DNA from: Nocardia fusca NBRC 14340
GTDB taxonomy: Bacteria; Actinomycetota; Actinomycetes; Mycobacteriales; Mycobacteriaceae
Direction of reading: 5' to 3'
Length of the DNA stretch: 64,000 nucleotides
Assembly (NCBI RefSeq): GCF_001618425.1
Contig: NZ_BDCU01000031.1
Span: 186,001 to 250,000 of the forward strand
The position numbers were made by a program, and so were the translations under genes. The notes beneath the pieces are model-generated. The model saw only the letters and a list, made by a program, of their open reading frames with translations. It was not told the DNA's origin and searched no databases. Each line of letters starts with the position of its first letter. Positions within the stretch are counted from its first letter, which is position 1. This document shows, in pieces, positions 51,324 through 59,964 of this stretch.

Positions 51324-51717
51324 GCGGGAAGTCTACGGCGGGAGGCTACTGCTCCTCTCCTGAATTACGTTGACCGGAACCAGGATCGTGGATCTTTCCG
51401 ACCGCTGACCGTGCGTAGCTTGGGACGAGCGTGACGCCGGAAGAAACCCGGTCCCAGAGGGCTCGGTACCCGGGGCAGGGCAGGGCAGGGCGGGGCGCAC
51501 CACATCGTCAGGGCACGGCCTTCGCCCCTCCGTGAGCTCGGGCCTGTACTTGTGCAGCGTCGTCCGCGAGACCCCCGCAGCCGTTCCCATGCCTGTCCTA
51601 CGCTGGGTCGAAGTCCGGATCGAGGGTGGCGGTGAGGTTGTCGGGGACGACGAGAACGCCCCACAGTTTTCGGGGTAGACGCTGGTGATCTCGGTGACTA
51701 CCTGGGCGGCCCGTTAG
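51324..51717. other. Gene-free region with a possible resolvase remnant
   Basis: A leftward segment at about 51515-51590 encodes GTAAGVSRTTLHKYRPELTE, which resembles the C-terminal helix-turn-helix of serine resolvases/invertases. The catalytic domain is absent, so at most a scrap remains. A tandem GGGCA repeat lies near 51475-51492. Confidence 0.35.
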
Positions 51718-52720
51718 CTAGAGGTTCAGGTCGCGTGTGAGGATTTTTCCGGTGGAGTTGCGTGGCAAAGTGTCGACGAAGACGATGTCTCGGGGCACCT
51801 TGTAGCGTGCGAGGGTGAGTTTGACGTAGGCGCGGATGTCATCGGCTTCCAGGGTGCTGTGTTCGGTTCGGGCGACGAATGCGCGGATGCGCTGGCCGTA
51901 GGCGTGTCGGGGATTCCAAGGCAGCATGCCTCGCTGATTTCGGCGTGGGTGACGAGTAGCTCTTCGACCTCGCCGGGGAATACGTTCTCGCCGCCGGAGA
52001 TGATCATGTCGTCGTCGCGGCCGTCGATCAGGAGCCGTCCTGCGGTGTCGAAGTGGCCGAGGTCGCCGGAGGCCATCAGTCCGTCGACGATGTCTTTGTG
52101 CCCGCCGCTGGTGTATCCCTGGGACTGGTAGGGGTTGCCCACGAATATCCGGCCCGGGTGCCCTGTGGGTGCGGCTACACCGTGGTCGTCGAGGATCCGC
52201 ACTTGTGCTCCGCGGGCCGGGGTCCCGACGCATGCCGGCCTGGCGGTGAGGTCGGCCGGGGTTGCGATTGTCGCGTAGGCGACTTCGGTTGAGCCGTACA
52301 TGTTGTAGAAAGGGTGGAACCGAGGGCTACCGCCAGCATCATGCGCGAACCCGAGTGTGTGGAACATCGGCGGGCAGAGTGCAGTGGTTTCCCCGGCGCG
52401 GAACGGGACGCGGTCGAGTAATGCTCCGATCGGCGCAAGAGAGCGGGGTTCCGATCGCTGTGTCCCCTTGGGAGTGCCGGTAGTGCCACTGGTGAGCAAG
52501 ACGATGCGCCCGGTGCTCCCCGGCGCCGGGGGCGGGGAGGTCGTGCCAGTGGTGATCAATGCGTCGAGTGTGTCGCTACCGGGAGCGTCCGCCCATGCGC
52601 GCCAGCGTCCGCGGGGGGCCCGCGCACCGTCCACCATCCCCACCGAAACGATCACCCAGGACCCCGATGACCATTCGACCGGCAGTGCGTTACGGTCGCC
52701 ATCCAGCTGCCGCCGACAGC
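51718..52720 (-). pseudogene. Decayed acyl-CoA synthetase (FadD-type)
   Basis: Fragments of an AMP-forming acyl-CoA ligase in order: the phosphate loop IVLLTSGTTGTPKGTQRSEP, a degraded middle, MYGSTEVAYATIATPADLTA, GRIFVGNPYQSQGYTSGG, and the hinge GDLGHFDTAGRLLIDGRDDD MIISGGENVFPGEVEELL. Near 51903-51910 one base is missing, and the C-terminal part (YGQRIRAFVARTEH ... NSTGKILTRDL, with the catalytic Lys) continues in another frame. Roughly 90-120 codons are absent between PMFHTLGFAHD and FYNMYGSTE. The 5' part also breaks into different frames. It would have activated fatty or aromatic acids; now it is a pseudogene. Confidence 0.75.
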
Positions 52721-52826
52721 AAGGACCGCCGGGTCGGCGAGGCTGGAGGCCGGGTGGGAATCTGCGATCCCGCCGATCGGAATGAAGCGGGCCTGTGGGA
52801 AAGGCGCCGCGAGTGACCGACGGCAC

Positions 52827-53172
52827 CGACGCCGCGCAGGTGCAGCCTGTTCTCTGGGCCGGTCCGCCGGTTGACCCACCCCCGGGTATCGGACCGGCTC
52901 AGTCGGCGAAGGCGGGCAAAAGCCTGCCGCTGGACGTTCCGCGCGGCGTCTCCGAGGAATGGTCACAGGTCGGCGCACGACAATGACCCCGGGACATACC
53001 AGCAGGTAACATGGTGTCTGGTTTCGACTGTGCTCGGCGTCACTCCTGGGGGTGTCATGGTTGCTGGGGCAGCAGGGCTTGCGGTGCCGACTTCGTGTCT
53101 GCGGTTGTCCGGGCAGTCGCCGGGCCGGCTTGTTCCCCTGCGGACCTGTAACAGGGCGTCCGGGTTGCTGCA
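52827..53172. other. Region without a recognisable gene
   Basis: No open frame looks like a protein. The left part may contain more of the decayed acyl-CoA synthetase 5' end; the right part holds the promoter of the YbdK-type gene. Confidence 0.35.
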
Positions 53173-54288
53173 ATGAGTGGACCGGTGAGCAGGAATGCGG
53201 CCGTGCCGACCGTCGGTGTGGAGGAAGAATTCCTCTTGACCGACCCCGGGACCGGGGCTCCGGTCGCAAAAAGTATGGAAGTGGCCCGGACGGCCAGAGA
53301 CAACGGTCTCGACCTGCCTCTGGAACTCACCCGCTGCCAGGTCGAAGCCAATACCGGAATCCACTCCGAGCCGGCGCAGCTGCTCGCGGAGTTGCGTGAC
53401 CTCCGGCGGACCGTCGCCTCCTGCGCCGAGAAGACCGGGGTCCGGCTGCTGGCCGTCGCGGTCCCGCCGATGGGCACGGGCATGACTTCGATCACCGATA
53501 CCCCGCGCTATCGGCGTATCGCTGCGCGCTTCGGGATGCTGGCGCATGAACAGCAACTATGCGGTTGTCACGTCCATATCGGTGTCCCGGATCGAGGCGC
53601 GGCCTTGCGGGCGAGCAATTTCCTGCGACCCCTGCTACCGCTGTTTTTGGCGTTGACCGCGAACTCGGCGATCTATCGGGGTGTGGACACTGGTTATGCG
53701 AGTTGGCGTCACATCATGTGGGGGCGCTGGCCCAGTGCGGGACCGCCACCGTATTTCGCCTCGACAGCCGACTACGACGCGGCGGTCGGCATGTTGCTGT
53801 CGACGGGCACGATTCTGGACCGGAAGATGGTGTACTGGGATGTCCGGCCGTCGGTAACCTATCCGACCGTCGAAGTCCGGATCAGCGATATTCCCGCGAC
53901 GGTGGAAGAAACGGCTCTGCTGGCCACCCTGGTACGTGCGACGGTGATGACGGCTCTGGTATCGCCGCCGCAACCAGCGCCGCGGTTCGCCGATGAACTT
54001 CTCCGGGTCGCCTGCTGGAGGGCAGCACGCGATGGAATCACGGGCGAGCTCGTCGACCCGGCGAACGGTCGGACGATCGCCGGGCGGGACTGGCTGGCCG
54101 AACTCATCGCGGTCGTCCGCCCGGCCCTGGAGCAAGTCGGCGAATACCGCTTCGCCGCCGAGACAGCCGCCGCGGTCCTGGCCCGCGGCAACGGCGCTGC
54201 ACGGCAACGCCGCGCGTTTCGCGCCCACCACGACCTCGGCGATGTCCTCACTGAACTGGCCGAGGCAACACTGCAAGGCTGCCGCTAG
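53173..54288 (+). CDS. YbdK-type carboxylate-amine ligase (glutamate-cysteine ligase family 2)
   Basis: 371 residues. Seen: the GVEEEFLLTDPGTGAP start motif, LELTRCQVEANTGIHSEPAQ, GMLAHEQQLCGCHVHIGVPD, the TGYASWRHIMWGRWPSAGPP signature and VYWDVRPSVTYPTVEVRISD. This is the actinobacterial YbdK/EgtA-like branch of the GCS2 family, which joins a carboxylate to an amine with ATP. Actinobacteria use mycothiol, not glutathione, so glutathione synthesis is unlikely; the exact acceptor is unknown. An upstream GTG/ATG context is weak, and the first conserved ATG at 53173 is used. The next gene encodes an unrecognised protein in the same direction. Confidence 0.88.
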   Translation: MSGPVSRNAAVPTVGVEEEFLLTDPGTGAPVAKSMEVARTARDNGLDLPLELTRCQVEANTGIHSEPAQLLAELRDLRRTVASCAEKTGVRLLAVAVPPMGTGMTSITDTPRYRRIAARFGMLAHEQQLCGCHVHIGVPDRGAALRASNFLRPLLPLFLALTANSAIYRGVDTGYASWRHIMWGRWPSAGPPPYFASTADYDAAVGMLLSTGTILDRKMVYWDVRPSVTYPTVEVRISDIPATVEETALLATLVRATVMTALVSPPQPAPRFADELLRVACWRAARDGITGELVDPANGRTIAGRDWLAELIAVVRPALEQVGEYRFAAETAAAVLARGNGAARQRRAFRAHHDLGDVLTELAEATLQGCR

Positions 54289-54369
54289 GTTCGGCCGATT
54301 CGGCCGGAATCCGAGCCCCGATTGCGCAACGAACAGGATGGTGGCGAAACCTATCGGTAGTACGCGAGG

Positions 54370-55446
54370 ATGTACATCGTGCATGAGGATGACCGAGCCG
54401 AGGCGTACATGGCCGAGGACCGCAAGAACATGACCGAGTCGGCGTGCGTCTTTCTCGACAGCTGGCTGGCCGGCATGGAAGGTGCGCTGGAGCAGTGGCG
54501 TCGTTCCTACCTGCCCGCGGACTTTCCTTTCGACTTCACCCTCGACTCCCTGGACGTGCTGGAACCGATCGTGCTCGCGCGCTACCCGGACCAGGCCGCC
54601 ATCGGCATCGAGGACAACGCGGAGTTCACTACCGGCACGGTGCGATACATCGGTGAAGTCCTGTTGCGTGTCGCTCCGGCCCGCTGGGGTTATCAGGATC
54701 GTGCGGGTGACGACCTCAACCCCTTCAACCGCACCCCGGTTATCCGCTCCAACACCCCGGCGAAGTTCACGACAGGTGTGATCCCGGAATTCTATCTGCG
54801 TCAGCTGGTCCGAGATCGAGTACGGGGAACCCTGCAGAAATCCGTTACCCCGCTGCGGGCCGCCTGCCGGGAAGCCGAGCGTGCCGACCCACCCACCACG
54901 CGCGACGCAGTCCCCGACTGGTGTGAATTTTTCACACTCGACGAGTACAACAGATTCACCGCAGCGGTGGACTCCGCCTTGGGGGCGTTCGGTGCCGACG
55001 GCCAGGACCTCGACGTCGGCTACTTCAGCTTGGCTGCGGGCGATCCGGATCCCGACATGCATGATTTCGAGATCGACGGACTGGCCGACCAGTGCCGAGC
55101 AAGCGATATCGAAGACTGGTCGACTCTCTGCTTCTCCGTGATCGACGATTACGTCACAGGACAGCCGCAACGGGACTGGCTCAACAAAGTCCCTTTCACC
55201 CAAGTCGAGGATCTCCTGGAACCGTGGCTCGCCGATGAGCCCGAGCTGTTGTTCGAACCCGAACCCGACGATAGTGAGCAACCCTTCTCGACCCGGCTCG
55301 AAGACGGCAGATACCTCCACCTTCTCGCCACGGTCCCGGAACTGGAGGGAATTCCAGAAATCACGACGTTCGTGCCCAACTCCGCGGTGCGGGCATGGAA
55401 CATCCCTGTTGAGAAACTCGTGCAGTGGGGGACTCAACGCCTCTGA
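54370..55446 (+). CDS. Unrecognised 358-residue acidic protein
   Basis: No family is recognised. The protein is soluble and acidic, rich in Asp/Glu. Notable parts are CVFLDSWLAGMEGALEQWRR, FDFTLDSLDVLEPIVLARYP, the tract FTTGTVRYIGEVLLRVAPAR WGYQDRAGDD, and a Trp-Asp-rich end EDLLEPWLADEPELLFEPEP. No membrane segment or signal peptide is seen and no nucleotide loop. It looks like a house-keeping-type coding region with normal codon usage. It lies 81 bases after the YbdK-type ligase in the same direction, possibly co-transcribed. It could be an immunity-like or SUKH-type protein, but I do not claim that. Confidence 0.8.
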   Translation: MYIVHEDDRAEAYMAEDRKNMTESACVFLDSWLAGMEGALEQWRRSYLPADFPFDFTLDSLDVLEPIVLARYPDQAAIGIEDNAEFTTGTVRYIGEVLLRVAPARWGYQDRAGDDLNPFNRTPVIRSNTPAKFTTGVIPEFYLRQLVRDRVRGTLQKSVTPLRAACREAERADPPTTRDAVPDWCEFFTLDEYNRFTAAVDSALGAFGADGQDLDVGYFSLAAGDPDPDMHDFEIDGLADQCRASDIEDWSTLCFSVIDDYVTGQPQRDWLNKVPFTQVEDLLEPWLADEPELLFEPEPDDSEQPFSTRLEDGRYLHLLATVPELEGIPEITTFVPNSAVRAWNIPVEKLVQWGTQRL

Positions 55447-55518
55447 AGCCGAGCCGGCACGCTAACGGATGCGGCCACCGGTTCGGGTGACCCCGTTCTT
55501 GCCCAGTCGGCAAACCCG

Positions 55519-56484
55519 CTACTTTTCGGCGACCTCGGCGAATGCCTGACGTAATGCGGCGGCGGCTTCGGATCGCGCCGTGGCGCCGGCTTCGAACGGA
55601 TGGCGCGCGAACTCGTGGATCATTCCCGGGTAGCGGCGGACCTCGACCGGCACCCCGGCACGGGCCAGTGCGGCGGCGTATTCTTCGCCCTCGTCCCGCA
55701 GCGCATCGTATTCGGCGGTGATGACCAGCGCCGGCGGCAAGCCGGAATGGTCGGTCGCCAGCAGCGGGGAGACACGCGGATCGAGCTTTTCCTCGTCGCT
55801 GTGCAGATAGTGGTCCATGAACCAGCGCTGGCCCGCGCGCGTGATGTTCCCGTATCTCCCGGCGAACTCCCGGATGCTGATATTGCTGCGCCGGAAATCC
55901 GTATCGGGATATATGAGCAACTGGAAGGCCAGCGGCGGTCCCCCCAGATCGCGGGCCATATGCGTAACGACCGCGGCGAGGTTGCCCCCAGCGCTGTCAC
56001 CGGCGACCGCGATCCTGTTTCCGTCGGCGCCGAAACTATCGGCGTGTGCCGCGGCCCACTGCGTAGCGGCGAAACACACGTCCACTGCGGCGGGGAATTT
56101 GTGCTCCGGCGCCAAGGGATAGCCGACCGAGACGACGACGGCGGCGGCGCCGTTGGCGAGGCTACGGCACAGGCCGTCATGGGTATCGAGATCACCGACA
56201 ACGAACCCGCCCCCATGGAAGAACACCACCACAGGCAGTGGCGCCACGCCGGCCGGTGTATAGATCCGGATCGGGACCTGGTGGCCGGCCAACGAGAGGA
56301 CACGTTCCTCGATCGCGGCGACCGGTTCCGGCTCACCGAGCATGGGGATCTGGCGTCGCAGTCCCTCGCGCGCCTGCTCGGGTGTGAATGTATGTAGTTC
56401 CGCGAAGCCCGCGCGCGAGATCCGTTCCAGATATGCCTGCACCTGAGGATGCAACCCCGATGTGGGTGTGTTCGTTGTGCTCAT
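55519..56484 (-). CDS. HSL-family alpha/beta hydrolase (esterase)
   Basis: 321 residues of the hormone-sensitive-lipase group. Oxyanion-hole motif VVVFFHGGGFVVGDLDTHDG, nucleophile in AVAGDSAGGNLAAVV, acid in LVITAEYDALRDEGEEYA, and His in PGMIHEFARHP. It hydrolyses short acyl esters in the cytosol (no signal peptide). The start at 56484 is the first ATG of the frame. It is divergent from a MerR-type regulator and the 20-bp operator lies 15-34 bases in front of its start codon, so it is probably repressed or activated by that regulator. Confidence 0.92.
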   Translation of the reverse strand: MSTTNTPTSGLHPQVQAYLERISRAGFAELHTFTPEQAREGLRRQIPMLGEPEPVAAIEERVLSLAGHQVPIRIYTPAGVAPLPVVVFFHGGGFVVGDLDTHDGLCRSLANGAAAVVVSVGYPLAPEHKFPAAVDVCFAATQWAAAHADSFGADGNRIAVAGDSAGGNLAAVVTHMARDLGGPPLAFQLLIYPDTDFRRSNISIREFAGRYGNITRAGQRWFMDHYLHSDEEKLDPRVSPLLATDHSGLPPALVITAEYDALRDEGEEYAAALARAGVPVEVRRYPGMIHEFARHPFEAGATARSEAAAALRQAFAEVAEK

Positions 56485-56498
56485 GCAGCTATCCTGCG

Positions 56499-56518
56499 AC
56501 TTGAAGCGTGGTTCAAGT
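56499..56518. promoter_or_regulatory. Operator of the MerR-type regulator
   Basis: ACTTGAA-GCGTGG-TTCAAGT, perfect 7-bp arms with a six-base spacer. Such a CTTGAA...TTCAAG dyad between two promoter elements is typical of MerR/SoxR family sites. It lies between the divergent esterase and regulator genes. Confidence 0.7.
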
Positions 56519-56532
56519 CAAGGAGCACTGGC

Positions 56533-56985
56533 GTGGAATTACTCGATATCGCAGAGGTTGCCGTCCGGTCCGGGTTGGCACCGTCGGCCCTGCGGTTCTA
56601 CGAACGGCGCGGCCTTATCCGCTCGGCCGGCCGCAACGGACTGCGCCGCACGTTCGAGCCCGACGTACTCGATCGGCTGATGCTCATAGATTGTGCACGT
56701 GGAGCAGGTTTCACCCTGGCCCAGATCCAGCGGTTTCTGACTGCGACGCCGGACGACACCGAATTACGCGCACACCTCGCGCGACGGGCGAGCCGGCTCG
56801 ACCACGACATCGCCCGGCTGACCCGCATGCGCGACAGTCTGCACCACGCAGCGACCTGCACCCATGAACCCTTGGTCGAATGCCCCCACTTCAAATCGAC
56901 CATCGCCGACTCCGGCAACGCGCGCGCCGCCTCGTCGACTACAGCCGGCTTCATGGCAGCTGGGCCCATGGACCCTCAGCCCTGA
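56533..56985 (+). CDS. MerR-family regulator, SoxR/redox-type
   Basis: 150 residues. The N-terminal MerR winged helix reads LLDIAEVAVRSGLAPSALRF YERRGLIRSAGRNGLRR and the linker helix FTLAQIQRFLTATPDD. Towards the C-terminus CTHEPLVECPHF has two cysteines in the position where redox-sensing MerR proteins keep thiols or an Fe-S cluster, though the four-cysteine SoxR pattern is not complete. The GTG at 56533 follows AGGAG with five to six bases spacing. It is divergent from the HSL esterase with a perfect dyad between them. Confidence 0.88.
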   Translation: MELLDIAEVAVRSGLAPSALRFYERRGLIRSAGRNGLRRTFEPDVLDRLMLIDCARGAGFTLAQIQRFLTATPDDTELRAHLARRASRLDHDIARLTRMRDSLHHAATCTHEPLVECPHFKSTIADSGNARAASSTTAGFMAAGPMDPQP

Positions 56986-57227
56986 CACTTCGCGGGGCCC
57001 GCCGGAAACAGCTGTCCGTAAAGGAACATTCGCGGACAATTCCCGCAGCTGCCGTTCCGGACCCCCGCCGCTGCCCGAGGAACCACCCGACACCTCCGAA
57101 CAACTGGTCGACCTGAATATCGTCAACCAGCGATGATGTGGCGTAGCAGTGTCCAAGAATGCATCGGTCGGAATGGCGGATGCGTAATTCCGCGCGCTGT
57201 GCTGTGATGGTCGCAGGGAGGGTGATC

Positions 57228-57818
57228 ATGCAGAGGGATGTCGGTAGCCGGATCCGCAAACTCTGGGCCGTGCTGCTGGGGTCGGCGCTCGTCGCCGCAA
57301 CAGGCTGCGAAGTATCAGGGACCGCGACGACCGCACCCGCGCCGACCGTGCTCGCCCCCGATACACCACCACCCGCGACCCCTCCGTGGACGCTGGCCGA
57401 ACTCGTCAACCACCCCTGTACCGTGCTCGGGCCCGACGACCTCACCCGCTTCGGGCTCACGGGGCCCGGGGAACCGGAACTCGACTCCAGACCCGGTTAC
57501 TGCCATTGGAGTCCACCGGCTCCCGCCCCGGACGGCGTCGCAGTGTTCTTCGCCCCGAATCCATGGGATCGGTACGGGATGCTCCAAGACATCGAGCGCG
57601 ACAAAGAACACTTCCGGACCCTGGACATCGCGGGAGCGCCCGCATTCCTGGTCGATCGCCACCGACCGAGTGGCCACCGCAACTGCATGATCTGGGTGCA
57701 GGTCGCTTCCGGCGGACTCTTCCAGGTGGAGTTCGCCCCCGAAGTGCCTACTGCCGGCCAGGACGTATGCGGCCCGGCGACCGCACTCGCCGAGGTGATA
57801 GCGGAGCGAATCCGGTGA
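57228..57818 (+). CDS. DUF3558 lipoprotein
   Basis: 196 residues. The leader is MQRDVGSRIRKLWAVLLGSA, with lipobox VAATGC, so the protein is lipid-anchored outside the membrane. A Pro/Thr-rich linker (TTAPAPTVLAPDTPPPATPP) precedes a DUF3558 domain: LVNHPCTVLGPDDLTRFGL, PGYCHWSPPAP, and HRNCMIWVQVASGGLFQVEF with four conserved cysteines. The start at 57228 is behind GGGAGGGTGATC. The family is limited to Mycobacteriales and Pseudonocardiales and has no proven function. The next gene starts with a 4-base overlap. Confidence 0.9.
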   Translation: MQRDVGSRIRKLWAVLLGSALVAATGCEVSGTATTAPAPTVLAPDTPPPATPPWTLAELVNHPCTVLGPDDLTRFGLTGPGEPELDSRPGYCHWSPPAPAPDGVAVFFAPNPWDRYGMLQDIERDKEHFRTLDIAGAPAFLVDRHRPSGHRNCMIWVQVASGGLFQVEFAPEVPTAGQDVCGPATALAEVIAERIR

Positions 57819-58144
57819 GCAGCACACACCACCCCGGAAAATCGGCCGGTGTCCAGAGGGCGATGCCTCTGGTGGCCGGTGGTGTGGGCGGCGCTGCCGG
57901 GCTGGTCTGGCTGCGCTGCATATACCTGGTGGTCACGTCCCGCTTCGTGACCGACCCGGCATTCGATCCCCACGGCTATGGGCTCATCGCCGGTAGCGTG
58001 CTGTCCCTGCCGGCGGCGCTCGTCACCGCGATGGCCGTTCCCTTCGCCTTCCCTGTCCGCCATCGGGTACGGGTCGCGCGGGTCACGACCCCGATCCTGC
58101 TCATGGGCACCGGATCGGTGTGGGCCGTGTTCCTCACGGCGTAG
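57815..58144 (+). CDS. Small integral membrane protein coupled to the DUF3558 gene
   Basis: 109 residues with three predicted helices (MPLVAGGVGGAAGLVWLRCI, LIAGSVLSLPAALVTAMAVP, TPILLMGTGSVWAVFLTA) and a short cytosolic N-terminus. Its GTG start overlaps the DUF3558 stop (GTGA), so they are translated together, which is the main evidence that it is real. No family is recognised. It ends in the convergent tail of the TIGR03943-type gene. Confidence 0.8.
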   Translation: MSSTHHPGKSAGVQRAMPLVAGGVGGAAGLVWLRCIYLVVTSRFVTDPAFDPHGYGLIAGSVLSLPAALVTAMAVPFAFPVRHRVRVARVTTPILLMGTGSVWAVFLTA

Positions 58145-58188
58145 GCCTGATCTGCTGTTGCCGGAGGCGGGGGAACCGGTCGGCTGGA

Positions 58189-58890
58189 TCAGTAACCGTA
58201 GGTGATCTTCGGTGGGTCGATGCGACGGGCTTCGTCGACGACCATCGTCGGCCAGGAGGGCGTTGCGAGTTCGGCTCTGCCGGCCGTGATGTGGCCGGTG
58301 ACAGATATCCAGTCGCCCTCGGTGAGGCCCGCGGGGAGCGGCCCGTCCAGGTGGAGGATGAGCAGTTGGGCGTCGGCGGCGCAGCAGGCGATGGCGAGTT
58401 GGCCGAGGTCGAATCCGTTTCCGGCCTCGTTGGGCAGGACGAATCCGGCTGTGCCGATTGTGCGGCCGTGCAGGGTGTCCGGCGCGGCGTGCACGCGGTG
58501 CACGAGTTCTCGGAGCGGCATCGTCGGTGTGCCCTCGGCGAGCGGCGGCAGTGGTCGGCGTGGAGAGGTGGCCGATACGAGTTCGGGGCCCGCGGAGGGG
58601 ATGGCGCCGGTGCCGAGTGCGGGTGGCGCGAGGAAGAGGATTACTGCGGCGGGAACGAGCAGCATCCAGTATGGGCGGCTGGATTCGTTGTGGGAGTCGG
58701 CCATTGCTCGGCCCGCGCGGACGTCGCGGGCGATGGCGATGAGGCCGAGCAGCACGATCACGCCGCCACTGAGCAGCAGATACGGTTGTAGAGACGCTTT
58801 GACGTATCGCAGGTAGCTGCCGTCGAGTGCGATTTTGACGATGGTGGCGCCGACCAGTATCAGCAGCAGGTTCTGTGCCTCGCGCCTCAT
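58189..58890 (-). CDS. TIGR03943/DUF1980-family membrane protein (YcgQ-like)
   Basis: 233 residues: two N-terminal membrane helices (NLLLILVGATIVKIALDGSY, LQPYLLLSGGVIVLLGLIAI), a third (MLLVPAAVILFLAPPAL), and an extracellular C-terminal OB-like domain with TAGFVLPNEAGNGFDLGQLA, the IACCAADAQLLI motif and WISVTGHITAG. The family always pairs with UPF0718 permeases; in Bacillus the pair YcgR-YcgQ is Zur-controlled, so a role in zinc or other metal/cofactor transport is likely (family knowledge, not proven here). The ATG overlaps the permease stop by four bases. Confidence 0.88.
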   Translation of the reverse strand: MRREAQNLLLILVGATIVKIALDGSYLRYVKASLQPYLLLSGGVIVLLGLIAIARDVRAGRAMADSHNESSRPYWMLLVPAAVILFLAPPALGTGAIPSAGPELVSATSPRRPLPPLAEGTPTMPLRELVHRVHAAPDTLHGRTIGTAGFVLPNEAGNGFDLGQLAIACCAADAQLLILHLDGPLPAGLTEGDWISVTGHITAGRAELATPSWPTMVVDEARRIDPPKITYGY

Positions 58891-59903
58891 CGGGCACCTC
58901 CCAGGAAGATCAGGCCGGCGATCGTCGCACATGCGACTGCGACCAGCAGGGTCAGCGGCGCGAAGCGTAGAGCGAACGGCCGGCCGAAGCTACCGGCCTG
59001 CATTGCGAACAGTTTCACATCGATGGCCGGGCCGACGACGAGGAAGACCAGTCGGGGCAGTAGCGGCAGTGTGGACATACTGGCCGCGACAAAGGCGTCG
59101 GCCTCCGAGCACAGTGCGAGAATCACTGCCAGAGCGGCGCATACGACGATCGCCGCGACGATATTCCCCGCGAGGGTGTCATAGATCCACGCCGGAACCA
59201 GCAGTCGCAGGGCGGTGGCGGCGGCCGCGCCGACGACCAGGAACGATCCCGCCTGCAGAAGGTCGTGGCGGGCCGCTTCGGTGAACACGCGCCATTTCGC
59301 GCCGTCGGTGCCGTGCGTGTGCTGGGCCGGTCGCGATGTCAGCCATCCGGGCCGGCCGATCCGTGCCCAGATCGCTCCGGTGAGCAGCGCGGTGGCGAGC
59401 GATCCGGTGAAGCGGGCGGCGACCATGGCCGGTTCACCGGCGAAGGCGACAGCGGTCGCCACCAGCACCACAGGATTGATCGCGGGTGCCGCGAGCATGA
59501 AGGTGAGGGCGGCCGCACCCGGCGCCCCGTGATCGATGAGCCGGCGGGACGCCGGGACGGATCCGCATTCGCATCCCGGCACCGCCATCCCGGCCACGCC
59601 GGCGACGCAGATCGCCCCGGTGGTGCTGTCGGGCAGCGCCCGCTGGAGCAGGTCGGGCGAGACGAATGCAGCGATCGCCCCGCTCACCAGAACGCCCAGC
59701 ACCAGGAAGGGAATGGCCTGCACGAAAATGCTGACGAAAATCGTGGTGGCGGCCTGGAAGGCCGGCTCGTCGGTGCCTGCGCGGATGAGCAGGGGAGCGA
59801 GAGCGAAACCGAGGACGAGGATCCCGGCGAGCACATGGACCGAGGTGATCTCGAATCGGCCGGTCCACCGGCGTCGCGGTGGTGCCGTAGGTGTCGCGTC
59901 CAT
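58887..59903 (-). CDS. UPF0718/DUF318-family permease (YcgR-like)
   Basis: 338 residues with about eight membrane helices. The family signature GMAVPGCECGSVPASRRLID is intact, with the two cysteines of C-E-C, and a second half repeats the region (ALCSEADAFVAASMSTLPLL). Members are permeases or metal/cofactor transporters whose substrate is unknown; YraQ-type proteins are related. It precedes the TIGR03943 gene with a 4-base overlap. Start at 59903 (MDATPTAPPRRRW) is tentative; an ATG at 59915 is equally possible, and neither has a clear ribosome site. No Zur-like box lies directly upstream. Confidence 0.88.
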   Translation of the reverse strand: MDATPTAPPRRRWTGRFEITSVHVLAGILVLGFALAPLLIRAGTDEPAFQAATTIFVSIFVQAIPFLVLGVLVSGAIAAFVSPDLLQRALPDSTTGAICVAGVAGMAVPGCECGSVPASRRLIDHGAPGAAALTFMLAAPAINPVVLVATAVAFAGEPAMVAARFTGSLATALLTGAIWARIGRPGWLTSRPAQHTHGTDGAKWRVFTEAARHDLLQAGSFLVVGAAAATALRLLVPAWIYDTLAGNIVAAIVVCAALAVILALCSEADAFVAASMSTLPLLPRLVFLVVGPAIDVKLFAMQAGSFGRPFALRFAPLTLLVAVACATIAGLIFLGGAR

Positions 59904-59964
59904 CGTGCTCAGCATAGCCAGTGCGGCAACGCTTTCGGCGTGTAGCGACGCTGGGTACCGGGCG

